Source: Streptomyces goshikiensis
Lineage (GTDB): Bacteria > Actinomycetota > Actinomycetes > Streptomycetales > Streptomycetaceae
Length of the DNA stretch: 64,000 nucleotides
Assembly (NCBI RefSeq): GCF_014650555.1
Contig: NZ_BMVE01000019.1
Coordinates: 58,720 to 122,719 of the forward strand
Reading direction: 5' to 3'
Each line of letters opens with the position of its first letter. Positions within the stretch are counted from its first letter, which is position 1. This document shows, one piece after another, positions 26,056-33,742 of the stretch. A model generated the notes under the pieces. That model saw only the letters and a program-made list of their open reading frames with translations, had not been told where the DNA came from and did no database searches. The translations under genes were made by a program, and so were the position numbers.

Positions 26056-26736
26056 ATGGATGCCATGACGCCCCTCACCGAGGATTCCGACCCTTTCTGC
26101 CTGCCGCCGCTGGATGCCGCGGCCCTGCTGTTCGCCGCCCCGTGGCGCCGGTTCGCCGTGATCGGCGACAGCCTGTCCGCGGGCACCGGGGGCCCCAGCC
26201 CCGGCTACCGGCACCGGGGGTGGTCCGACAGACTCGCGGACGTCCTGCGCGCCGTGCGTCCGGATCTGGAGTACCTGAGCACGGCCGAGGACGGAGCGAC
26301 GACCGCGCGGACCCTCGACAGTCAGATCGGGCGCGCGCTGGAATTCGAACCCGACCTCCTCCACCTGCCGTGCGGCGCCAACGACCTCCTGCGGCGCGAG
26401 CCGGACTTCGCCGAGATCGGGCAGCGGCTGCGGCGCATGTACGAGCTGGCATCGGAAAGCGATGCCCTGCTGACGACGTTCACTCTCGGCAAGGCGTACG
26501 TCGTTCCCGTCTTCCCGGATTGGAGCGCGCGGGTGGCCCGGTGCAACGACCTCACCCGGGGACTGGCCGCCGAGTACGGGGCCGTCGTGGTCGACATGTG
26601 GGACCACCCCGTCAACGCCCGGGACGGCCTGCTGAGCGAGGACCGCATCCACTTCGCCGCCTCGGGGCAGGCGGTGATGGCGACGGAGATGGTCAAGAGC
26701 CTGAGCCACGTCCTCGCCCGGAGCACGCACGTCTGA
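26056..26736 (+). CDS. SGNH/GDSL hydrolase
   Basis: A 226-residue cytosolic esterase-like protein. Block I VIGDSLSAGTGG carries nucleophile S39, block III CGANDLL the Asn, and block V DRIHFAASGQAVMA the Asp/His pair, so the catalytic set is complete. There is no signal peptide. ATG 26056 is the first start after the inferred -10; an ATG at 26065 is also possible. Repressed by the divergent TetR in the most likely scheme. Natural ester substrate unknown. Confidence 0.88.
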   Translation: MDAMTPLTEDSDPFCLPPLDAAALLFAAPWRRFAVIGDSLSAGTGGPSPGYRHRGWSDRLADVLRAVRPDLEYLSTAEDGATTARTLDSQIGRALEFEPDLLHLPCGANDLLRREPDFAEIGQRLRRMYELASESDALLTTFTLGKAYVVPVFPDWSARVARCNDLTRGLAAEYGAVVVDMWDHPVNARDGLLSEDRIHFAASGQAVMATEMVKSLSHVLARSTHV

Positions 26737-26819
26737 CCGCGGCTGCCCCGCCTGAGGTGCTGGCTCGCCCGGATTCGGAGATCATGGGGGATATAGCAGC
26801 ATCTGAAAGGAGTTCCGCC

Positions 26820-27014
26820 ATGTCGATGCTCGACAAGCTCAAAGGCCTCCTCAAGGGGCACGAGGACCAGGTCCAGCAGGGGACCGAGAAGGCTGGCGAC
26901 GCGTTCGACGCGAAGACCGGGAACAAGTACCAGAGCCAGGTGGACACGGCTCAGCAGAAGATCAACGAGCAGCTCGGCTCCGACAAGCCGAAGGACGAGC
27001 CCCCGAGGATCTAG
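26820..27014 (+). CDS. MT0933-like antitoxin family protein
   Basis: A 64-residue, Lys/Gln/Asp-rich helical protein, ATG 26820 behind a strong GAAAGGAG. It begins MSMLDKLKGLLKGHEDQVQQ and continues with FDAKTGNKYQSQVDTAQQKI, the pattern of the small proteins grouped with the M. tuberculosis MT0933/Rv0909 antitoxin. No toxin gene is adjacent, so the antitoxin role is not supported here. It could equally be a stress protein like CsbD. Confidence 0.75.
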   Translation: MSMLDKLKGLLKGHEDQVQQGTEKAGDAFDAKTGNKYQSQVDTAQQKINEQLGSDKPKDEPPRI

Positions 27015-27062
27015 GCGGGCTCCGAAGTTCGTTTCCCGGTGTGCTCCGGGGTGCGGCTCCCT

Positions 27063-27119
27063 GACGCCCGGTGCCTGAGGTTCCGCCGCCGGCCGGCGAA
27101 GCCCGTGGCGCCGGGCGTC
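27063..27119 (+). terminator. Imperfect hairpin in the gap before the NHL gene
   Basis: GACGCCCGGTGCC (27063-27075) pairs with GGCGCCGGGCGTC (27107-27119) at 12 of 13 positions. The 31-base interval contains a smaller GCCGGCCGGC dyad. It sits 49 bases after the antitoxin-like gene and probably ends that transcript. Confidence 0.5.
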
Positions 27120-27265
27120 CACGTGTGCGGCCGCACCCGGGCGTGGGGCATTGGAGTGGCGCGGGGGCGGGTCGGTGGCGTGTCTACCGGGGCGGCCGGG
27201 GCGGCTTCCTAGGGTCGGCGCAGGCGCGGCAGCGGGCCCGCCGGTTCAGATCAGGTGGGTAAGTC

Positions 27266-28252
27266 GTGGAACGCATGACGGCCAGGCCGGGCACGCTCGG
27301 TACCCCGGCCGGCGCCGGTCGAACGAAGCGCGGGCGGCGGGCCCGGTGGCAGGCGCTGGCGGCGGGGCTGCTGTTGCTGGCCGCGCTCCCCGTGGGAGCC
27401 GCGGGCGCGGCGCAGTCCGGTGACCCCCGGTCACCCGTCGGCGGCCCGCCGCTGTACGTGTCCGACTACGGCAACAACCGCGTGGTCGCCCTGCCCTCCG
27501 ACGGCGGCGACCAGACGACCGTCCCGTTCGACGGCCTCGTGCGGCCGACCGGTATGGCCTGGGACGCCGCGGGGCGGCTCTACGTCTCCGATACCGGCAA
27601 CAACCGGGTGGTCGTCCTGCCCCCGGACGGCGGGGAGCAGTCCGTTGTGCCCACCGTCGGCCTGTCGCGTCCGCTGGGGCTCGCCGTCGGCCGCACCGGG
27701 GACCTCTACATCGCCGACAGCTTCAACGACCGCGTGGTGAAGGTCTCCGCGGCCGGCGGGGGCCAGACGACCGTCCCCACCACCGGGCTGCTGCACCCCT
27801 GGGGGCTGGCGCTGGAGCCCGACGGGGACCTGTACGTCTCCGACTTCGTCAACGACCGGGTCGTCAAGGTGGCAGCCGACGGGAGCGGCCAGTCCACCGT
27901 GCCCACCGTCGGCCTCTCCCAGCCGACCGGGCTGGCGCTGAACGCGGCCGGGGACCTCTACATCGCCGACAGCGGTAACAACCGCGTGGTGAAGGTGCCC
28001 GCGGGCGGCGGCGGCCAGAGCACGGTGCCCACCACCGGTCTCAGTGACCCGCTGGGGCTGGCGCTCGACGGCTCCGGCAGCCTCTACGTGGCCGACGGGT
28101 TCAACAACCGGGTGGTGCGCCTACGGGAAACGGGCGGCGGGCAGGTCACGCTTCCCTTCACCGGGCTGAACACGCCGACGGGCCTGGCCTTCCCGCCGGC
28201 GAGCGCGCGGCCATGGGAGGCCCCGGACGATGCCCGGGGTCAGGGCAGGTAG
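27266..28252 (+). CDS. Secreted NHL-repeat beta-propeller protein
   Basis: A 328-residue protein from GTG 27266 (AGGTGGG in front). A basic N-region, the hydrophobic stretch LAAGLLLLAALPVGAAGAAQ and a small-residue cleavage zone form a signal peptide or anchor. The rest is six NHL blades of about 42 residues, each with YVSDYGNNRVVALP / YIADSFNDRVVKV type motifs and near-identical linkers (TVPTVGLS). It resembles the extracellular sensor propeller of mycobacterial PknD, but no kinase is attached. A scaffold or ligand-binding role outside the cell is likely. Its 3' end overlaps the convergent ligase gene by 13 bases. Confidence 0.88.
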   Translation: MERMTARPGTLGTPAGAGRTKRGRRARWQALAAGLLLLAALPVGAAGAAQSGDPRSPVGGPPLYVSDYGNNRVVALPSDGGDQTTVPFDGLVRPTGMAWDAAGRLYVSDTGNNRVVVLPPDGGEQSVVPTVGLSRPLGLAVGRTGDLYIADSFNDRVVKVSAAGGGQTTVPTTGLLHPWGLALEPDGDLYVSDFVNDRVVKVAADGSGQSTVPTVGLSQPTGLALNAAGDLYIADSGNNRVVKVPAGGGGQSTVPTTGLSDPLGLALDGSGSLYVADGFNNRVVRLRETGGGQVTLPFTGLNTPTGLAFPPASARPWEAPDDARGQGR

Positions 28253-30330
28253 TCGGCGACCAGCTCGGCGAAGGCCTCCGGCGTGAGGACCTCGACACCG
28301 AGCTCGGCGGCCTTGACCGCCTTCGAGCTCGGCTTGCCGCTCGCGGACGGCGCGCAGACGAGGACGGACGTCCGGGCACTGACGCCGCTGCCCGCGCGCC
28401 CGCCCGCCTTCTCGATCAGGGCGTTCATCTCGGTCCGGCCGAAGCCCTCCAGAGGCCCGGCCATCTTGCCGGTGACCACGACGACCTTGCCGTCCAGCGG
28501 GCCCCCGGCGGACGCCGTCGCGGAAGTCTCGGGCTCGTGCAGGGTGACGCCCGCCGCGATCAGCTTGTCGATGACGGGGGCCAGGGCGGCGACCTGCTCG
28601 ACGATGACCGGGGCCTTCTCCGGGCCGATGCCCTCCACGTCCTGCATCTCGGCCGCGTCGGCCCGGCGGATCGCCTCCATCGTGACGAAGTGCCGCGCGA
28701 TACGACGGGACATGCTGCGCCCGGTGCCGAGCACCCCCAGGGCGCAGAAGACGCGGCTCAGCGGGCGGGCCTTGGCCGCCTCGATCTGCTCGGCGAGCTT
28801 GGCGGCCCGCCTGGAGCTGCCGGACGCCGCGGTGAGCTGCTCCAGGGTGAGGGTGAAGAGGTCGGCGACGTCGGTGACGTCCCCGGAATCGACCAGGGCC
28901 GCCACATACGTCTTCCCGAGGCCGTCTATGTCGAGCATCTCGCGCCCGGCGGCGTACTCGATCAGCGCCGGGAGCGCGCACGAGGTGCCCTTCGCGCACC
29001 GCCACCGCTCCTGAGCGGTGTTGATCTCGCCACCGCAGCGGGGGCACGCCTCGGGCAGCGGTACCGGCTTCGCCCCGGCCGGTCGGAGCAGGGCCACGGC
29101 CGCCTGGACGCGCGGGATGATGTCGCCGGCCTTGTACACCGTCACCGTGTCACCGATGTGGAGGTCGCGGCGGCGGATGTCCGCGGGGTTGTGCAGCGTG
29201 GCCCGGGTGACGGTGGAGCCGTCGATCTCGACCGGGGCGAGCACCGCGGTCGGGGCCAGGACGCCGGTGCGGCCGACCTCCCACACCACGTCCTCCAGGA
29301 CCGTCTGCCGCTCGACCGCGGGCAGCTTGACCGCGATGGCCCAGTACGGGAACCGCGTACCGGAGCCGATGGCCTCCTGCTCGGCCGTGTCGTTCAGCTT
29401 GATGACCACGCCGTCGATGCCGACGGGCAGTTCCGCGCGCATCGCCGCCATCACGTCGACTGCCTGCTGCGCCCCGGCGAGGTCGTCGACGATGTGGAGT
29501 CCGGCGCCGGCGGCCGCGGTCGTCCGCACCCCGGCCGCGGCCACGGCGGCCAGGGCCTCGGCCTGCGTGGCCCCGGCGGGCAGGAAAGGTACGCCCTCCA
29601 GCTCCACCGCGCCGTAGGCCCAGAACGTCATCCGGAGCCGGTACGGCCGGTCCTTCGCCCGCAGTGTGCCCGCCGTGCCGTTGCGGGGGTTGGCGAAGAC
29701 CGGTGCGCCGTGGGCGACCCGGACCGCGTTCGCCACCTCGAACTGCTCCTGGGTGAAGGCCACCTCGCCGCGCACCTCGACGGTGGCCTCCCCGGCCAAC
29801 CGCTCGGGGAGGCCGTCGATCTGGCCTATGACGTGGCTGATGTCCTCGCCCTGACTGCCGTCGCCGCGGGTGACGATCCGCACGAGGCGGCCGCCGCGGT
29901 AGCGGGCGGCCACCGCCGCGCCGTCGATCTTGGGCTCGACGGTGTACCCGCCGGCCGGGGCGCGCCCCAGCCGCCGCTCGACGGAGGCGCCCCACGCCAC
30001 CAGGCCCTCGGCGTCGAAGACGTTGTCCAGGCTCAACAGGCGGGTGGTGTGCGCGACATCGCCGGCCGGCGCCGCCCCGTCGGCGACCAGGGTGGTGGGG
30101 GAGCCGGGCGCGACCTCGGCGGGGTTCTCCGTCTCCCAGGCCAGGAGGGCCAGCCGGAGCCGGTCGTACGAGGCGTCGTCCATGGCGCTGTCACCGTCGC
30201 CGTAGTACGCCTGCGAGGCCTCGCGCAGGCGCCGGAGCGCGGCCTCGTACTCGCTGCGGCCGGTCAGGGCGGCGGGGCCGGACGTGCCGGACGTGCTGGA
30301 CAGCGCCTGGGCGGCGGTAAGTGTCGTCAT
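28240..30330 (-). CDS. ligA: NAD-dependent DNA ligase (divergent LigA paralogue)
   Basis: A 696-residue ligase. ATG 30330 is preferred (GAGAGGA spaced 7). Order: Ia domain (YYGDGDSAMDDASYDRL), adenylation motif EPKIDG with K134, OB fold, Cys4 zinc finger (CPRCGGE...RCAKGTSC), HhH repeats and a BRCT domain at the C-terminus. All essential motifs are present. The active-site motif KIDGAAVAARY differs from the KVDGVAVNLVY-type motif of the main actinobacterial LigA, so this may be a second, accessory ligase. It directly follows a TetR gene (58 bases). Confidence 0.92.
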   Translation of the reverse strand: MTTLTAAQALSSTSGTSGPAALTGRSEYEAALRRLREASQAYYGDGDSAMDDASYDRLRLALLAWETENPAEVAPGSPTTLVADGAAPAGDVAHTTRLLSLDNVFDAEGLVAWGASVERRLGRAPAGGYTVEPKIDGAAVAARYRGGRLVRIVTRGDGSQGEDISHVIGQIDGLPERLAGEATVEVRGEVAFTQEQFEVANAVRVAHGAPVFANPRNGTAGTLRAKDRPYRLRMTFWAYGAVELEGVPFLPAGATQAEALAAVAAAGVRTTAAAGAGLHIVDDLAGAQQAVDVMAAMRAELPVGIDGVVIKLNDTAEQEAIGSGTRFPYWAIAVKLPAVERQTVLEDVVWEVGRTGVLAPTAVLAPVEIDGSTVTRATLHNPADIRRRDLHIGDTVTVYKAGDIIPRVQAAVALLRPAGAKPVPLPEACPRCGGEINTAQERWRCAKGTSCALPALIEYAAGREMLDIDGLGKTYVAALVDSGDVTDVADLFTLTLEQLTAASGSSRRAAKLAEQIEAAKARPLSRVFCALGVLGTGRSMSRRIARHFVTMEAIRRADAAEMQDVEGIGPEKAPVIVEQVAALAPVIDKLIAAGVTLHEPETSATASAGGPLDGKVVVVTGKMAGPLEGFGRTEMNALIEKAGGRAGSGVSARTSVLVCAPSASGKPSSKAVKAAELGVEVLTPEAFAELVADYLP

Positions 30331-30388
30331 GAGAGTGATCCTCTCGTGGGGCACTGACAATGGCCGCCGGGCTCATCGGCGGGACGGG

Positions 30389-30970
30389 TCAGCGTTCCGC
30401 GGTCGCCCCGATGCCGGCGATCAGCGTGTCCAGGCCGCGCTTGATGCGGGCCACGTCCCAGCCGCGTTCGGTGCGCTGGAAGTCGAACAGGCCCGGCGTG
30501 TAGGGCATGAGGAGCAGATCCGCCAGGTAGGCGGCGTCCACGCCGGGGGCGAGCTCCGCGACCATGCCGAGGATCTGCTCGTGGTGGCGGCGGAACGGGG
30601 CGCTGCGGTAGCGCCCAGCCGGGGCGCTCGCCTCTGCCAGGAGCAGCAGTTCCCGGTTGTCCTCGACGAGGTCCGCCATGCCGTGCAGGAAGGCGCGCAG
30701 CCGGTCGCGCGCCGAGGGCGCCCCGTCCGTCGCGCAGTACCGCGCGAACGACGCCTGGAAGCGGGCCTCGTTGTCCTCGATCAGCGCGTAGACCAGCCCC
30801 GGTCGGTGCTGGAAGCGCCGGTAGACCGTGCCGACCCCGACTCCGGCCTCCTTGGCGACCGCGTCCAGCGACAGTTCGGCGAAGCCGTCCGCCGCGAGCA
30901 GGCGCCGAGCGGCGTCGAGGATGCGGATGCGGTTGCGGGCGGCGTCGGCGCGCTCGGTGGGGGCGGTCAT
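30389..30970 (-). CDS. TetR family regulator
   Basis: A 193-residue protein; ATG 30970 is the canonical start (MTAPTERADAARNRIRILDAARRLL). The HTH is LSLDAVAKEAGVGVGTVYRRFQHRPGLV. The C-terminal domain is of the actinobacterial SbtR-like/TetR_C_33 kind. It is divergent from the MarR gene and upstream of the ligase gene on its own strand. A long inverted repeat fills the space between the two regulators and is the likely operator. Confidence 0.92.
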   Translation of the reverse strand: MTAPTERADAARNRIRILDAARRLLAADGFAELSLDAVAKEAGVGVGTVYRRFQHRPGLVYALIEDNEARFQASFARYCATDGAPSARDRLRAFLHGMADLVEDNRELLLLAEASAPAGRYRSAPFRRHHEQILGMVAELAPGVDAAYLADLLLMPYTPGLFDFQRTERGWDVARIKRGLDTLIAGIGATAER

Positions 30971-30982
30971 GCGGAGCAGCTT

Positions 30983-31034
30983 AGCGGAGGCCTCTCCGTT
31001 TCCTCTTGAAAACCGGAGAGACCTCCGCTTAGGC
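30983..31034. promoter_or_regulatory. Double operator between tetR and marR genes
   Basis: AGCGGAGGCCTCTCCG (30983-30998) and CGGAGAGACCTCCGCT (31014-31029) are inverted copies matching at 15 of 16 bases. For the plus-strand gene, TTGAAA (31006-31011) and TTAGGC (31029-31034) make a promoter with a 17-base spacer, and the second arm lies in that spacer. Binding would shut off marR and probably tetR. Confidence 0.7.
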
Positions 31035-31077
31035 TGCTTCCCGGTCAACGCACCTCGAACCCAAGGGGATTCACGCC

Positions 31078-31506
31078 ATGAGCGCCACCTCCGCCGTCCC
31101 ACCTCTCAACGGTCAGTCCATCGGCATCGCGTACCACGCGATCGCCGCCGTGCGGGACCGTCTCCTCGCCGCCTCCGGCCTGACCTTCCACCAGTCCGTG
31201 GCGCTCAAGGCCGTGGCCGACGGGCTCGACCGCGCCGGCGCCGCCGACCGCGTGAGCGCCACTCTCAAGATCGACGGGCCGCGGGCGCACGCCCTGCTCG
31301 ACGAACTCACCGCCGCCGGGCTGCTCGACGGCGCCGGCACGGCCCTCACGGACGAGGGCGCCAGGATCCAGCGCGGGTTCACGGACGCCGTGTCCGGCCT
31401 GACCGAGCGGCTGTACGGCGGTCTTCCGGCGGCCGAGCGCGAGATCGCCGCCCGCGCGCTCGCCCATGTCGCCGCCCGGGCGAACGCCGAGCTCGGCGCC
31501 CCGTAA
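31078..31506 (+). CDS. MarR-like winged-helix protein
   Basis: A 142-residue protein, ATG 31078 behind AAGGGG. Helices SIGIAYHAIAAVRDRLLAASGLTFHQSVALKAVAD resemble the MarR dimer/HTH region. The wing part LTAAGLLDGAGTALTDEGARIQRGF is short. The recognition helix is not typical of MarR, so DNA binding is probable rather than certain. Its position opposite tetR, with a shared operator, suggests it is the regulated target. Confidence 0.7.
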   Translation: MSATSAVPPLNGQSIGIAYHAIAAVRDRLLAASGLTFHQSVALKAVADGLDRAGAADRVSATLKIDGPRAHALLDELTAAGLLDGAGTALTDEGARIQRGFTDAVSGLTERLYGGLPAAEREIAARALAHVAARANAELGAP

Positions 31507-31650
31507 CGACGGCCCCCGGCGCGGCGCCACCCGTTCGGCCGCCCGTGGCGCCCGCGCGGGCGTGTCGTGCCCGCCGCTTGGAAGGCACCGGGCGGGGAAG
31601 ACGAGAGGATCGAACGGCCCGGCCCCGCCCACGGAAGCCTTGGAGACGAC

Positions 31651-32079
31651 ATGCCCCTGTCCGAAGCCGAGCGTCAATCCTTCCTCGCCGAGCCCCACAT
31701 CGGGGCGCTCGCCGTCACCCGGCCCGAGCCCGGACGCGCGCCCCTGGCCGTCCCGATCTGGTACGGGTACGAACCGGGCGGCGAACTGTGGATCACCACC
31801 GGCCGCGAATCCGCCAAGGCGCTGGCCCTGGCCCACGCGGGCCGGTTCTCCCTGCTCGTCGAGCGGGTCGAGCCGACCGTGCGCTACGTGTCCGTCGAGG
31901 GCACGGTGGTGTCGACCGAGCCGACCACCGAGAAGGAGTCGCGGGACATGGCCGCCCGCTACCTCCCGCCCGAAGCGGTGCAACCCTTCCTGGACTTCGC
32001 GGCCCGGGAACACGGCGCCCAGCTGACGATCCGGATGCGCCCCGACCACTGGCTGTCGGCGGACCTCGGCGGTCTCTGA
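31651..32079 (+). CDS. Pyridoxamine 5'-phosphate oxidase family protein
   Basis: A 142-residue split-barrel flavin or F420 protein, ATG 31651 behind TGGAG. Features: LAEPHIGALAVTRPEPGRAPLAVPIWYGYEPGGELWITTGRESAKALAL and YVSVEGTVVSTEP. A separate subfamily from the PPOX protein at 1511-1918. Substrate unknown. Confidence 0.88.
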   Translation: MPLSEAERQSFLAEPHIGALAVTRPEPGRAPLAVPIWYGYEPGGELWITTGRESAKALALAHAGRFSLLVERVEPTVRYVSVEGTVVSTEPTTEKESRDMAARYLPPEAVQPFLDFAAREHGAQLTIRMRPDHWLSADLGGL

Positions 32080-32117
32080 GCCGGGCGCCCGCTCCACCAT
32101 CCCGGTCGCGGTGCACT

Positions 32118-32145
32118 GTCAGTGCCGGCTGCCATGCTCACTGAC
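32118..32145 (+). promoter_or_regulatory. Inverted repeat abutting the methyltransferase start
   Basis: GTCAGTG (32118-32124) and CACTGAC (32139-32145) are perfect 7-bp arms 14 bases apart, and the second arm directly touches the ATG at 32146. No Shine-Dalgarno is seen. CATGCT at about 32133-32138 could be a -10 for a leaderless mRNA, in which case the dyad spans the promoter as an operator. Confidence 0.4.
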
Positions 32146-32802
32146 ATGTCTGATGCCACCGCTGCCATCACCGCGTACTGGGACGACGCCGCCGCCTCGT
32201 TCGACGACGAACCGGACCACGGGCTGCGCCAGGAGCACACCCGCGCCGCGTGGGCCCGGCTCCTGAGATCGTGGCTCCCCGACGCGCCGGCCGACGTGCT
32301 CGACGCCGGCTGCGGCACCGGCTCGCTGTCCCTGCTGCTGGCCGAAGCCGGGCACCGGATCACCGGCGTGGACCTCGCGCCCCACATGGTGGAACGGGCC
32401 GAGGCCAAGCTCGCCGCCGCGGGACGGGCAGGGCGCTTCCTCGTCGGCGACGCCGCCGCCCCGCCGACCGGGCAGGGGCGGTACGACGCCGTCCTCTCCC
32501 GGCACCTGCTGTGGACACTGCCCGACCCCCACGCCGCGCTCCGGGAGTGGGTCGCGCGCCTCAACCCGGGAGGCAGGCTGGTCCTGGTCGAGGGACGGTG
32601 GCGCGCAACGGGAGAGGCCGGCGCGCCGTACGTCGCCGGAGCCGAGTCGCTTCCCTGGCAGGGCGGTGTCACCGCCGGGGACCTGGCCGCCGCCGTAGGG
32701 CCCCTCGTCTCCACCCTGCACGTCGAACCGCTCAGCGGCGAAGCCGAGCTGTGGGGCGGACCCGTCACCGACGAGAGGTACGCGCTGATCGCCCGTACCT
32801 GA
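32146..32802 (+). CDS. Class I SAM-dependent methyltransferase
   Basis: A 218-residue protein. ATG 32146 (MSDATAAITAYWDDAAASF) is chosen because relatives start here; an in-frame ATG at 32122 would add 8 residues. SAM motif I is VLDAGCGTGSLSLLLAEAG, followed by ITGVDLAPHMVERAE and RYDAVLSRHLLWTLPDP. The substrate-binding C-terminal part is short. Substrate unknown; resembles UbiE/type 11 methyltransferases. Confidence 0.9.
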   Translation: MSDATAAITAYWDDAAASFDDEPDHGLRQEHTRAAWARLLRSWLPDAPADVLDAGCGTGSLSLLLAEAGHRITGVDLAPHMVERAEAKLAAAGRAGRFLVGDAAAPPTGQGRYDAVLSRHLLWTLPDPHAALREWVARLNPGGRLVLVEGRWRATGEAGAPYVAGAESLPWQGGVTAGDLAAAVGPLVSTLHVEPLSGEAELWGGPVTDERYALIART

Positions 32803-32856
32803 CCCGGCGCGACAATCGAGGTGCACCGGGGGACCGGCCTGGTGGACACTGCGCGC

Positions 32857-33741
32857 ATGAGTCCGGCAGCCTCCCCAACGCGGCAACAGCGAGCCATCCG
32901 TCATGTCCGCGAGCTGTCGTCGGGCCCTCCGGTGGATCCGGTGCTACGGGTGACCCTCAACTTCCATCCGGACCGCGAGGCCCACGGCCGGCCGGTCCTG
33001 GAGGCACTGGCCGACGAAGGCGTCTACCGCTCGCAGTTCGTCACCGGAACGAGCAACGGCGGCCTGACCGCACATCCCGGCGGGGACCGGTGGCGCTGGG
33101 AGAGCCGGATCTTCGACGCGGCGTACGACGACGCGCCCGCTCATGAACGACCCGCCTACGGAGCGCTGAACTTCCGCCGCAAGCCGGTCGGCGCGGCTCC
33201 GCGGTTCGGCTCCGCGCACTTCCGGCTGACCGCCCGGACGCTGACGCGGACCACCTTCTGCTACCCGGACAGCTTCCTCGAACCCTCGGACTTCGGCGTC
33301 GCCGCGCGCATGCGGCTGATCGAACTCGCCGAGGCCGACCGCCAGGACGCCCTCGACGACTACATCGAGGCGCAGGTGCACGGGCCGGTCCGGCTGGACC
33401 GCCATGTGGAGGCAGTGGTCCTGGACCCCTGTTACCGGGGCACCGCCGTCGAGGCGGCGGCCCGGCGGCTGACCTGCCCCGTGGAATGGCACCCCGGGTT
33501 CCGGCTCACCGTCGGCGAACTGCGCCGCCACCCCGACTACCGCGGCCGGGAGTACGTCGAGTTGGGCGCCCGGATCGCCGTCGACGGCGTGCTGGACCCC
33601 CGTGTCCTCGGAGAGGCCGCCCTGACCGGCGACCACGACCCACAGGCGGTCAAGAAGGTGTGGCACTGTCTGGCGCGGTTCGGGGCGCCCCCGCAACCGG
33701 GACCGGACGGATCCGCGAGTCCGGCCACGGTCGCGGCGTAG
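32857..33741 (+). CDS. DUF3626 family protein
   Basis: A 294-residue protein. ATG 32857 gives MSPAASPTRQQRAIRHV. Conserved blocks VTLNFHPDR, YRSQFVTGTSNGGLTAHPGGDRWRWESRIFDAAYD, FGSAHFRL and CYPDSFLEPSDFG match the DUF3626 family, whose His/Asp/Arg-rich core hints at an enzyme (possibly ADP-ribosyltransferase-like). No Shine-Dalgarno is seen. It is convergent with the S33-like gene with a single base between the stop codons. Confidence 0.8.
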   Translation: MSPAASPTRQQRAIRHVRELSSGPPVDPVLRVTLNFHPDREAHGRPVLEALADEGVYRSQFVTGTSNGGLTAHPGGDRWRWESRIFDAAYDDAPAHERPAYGALNFRRKPVGAAPRFGSAHFRLTARTLTRTTFCYPDSFLEPSDFGVAARMRLIELAEADRQDALDDYIEAQVHGPVRLDRHVEAVVLDPCYRGTAVEAAARRLTCPVEWHPGFRLTVGELRRHPDYRGREYVELGARIAVDGVLDPRVLGEAALTGDHDPQAVKKVWHCLARFGAPPQPGPDGSASPATVAA

Positions 33742-33742
33742 C

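Noticed and set aside
26820..27014. Toxin-antitoxin pair
   Set aside because: The protein belongs to a family named for an antitoxin, but neither neighbour resembles a toxin.
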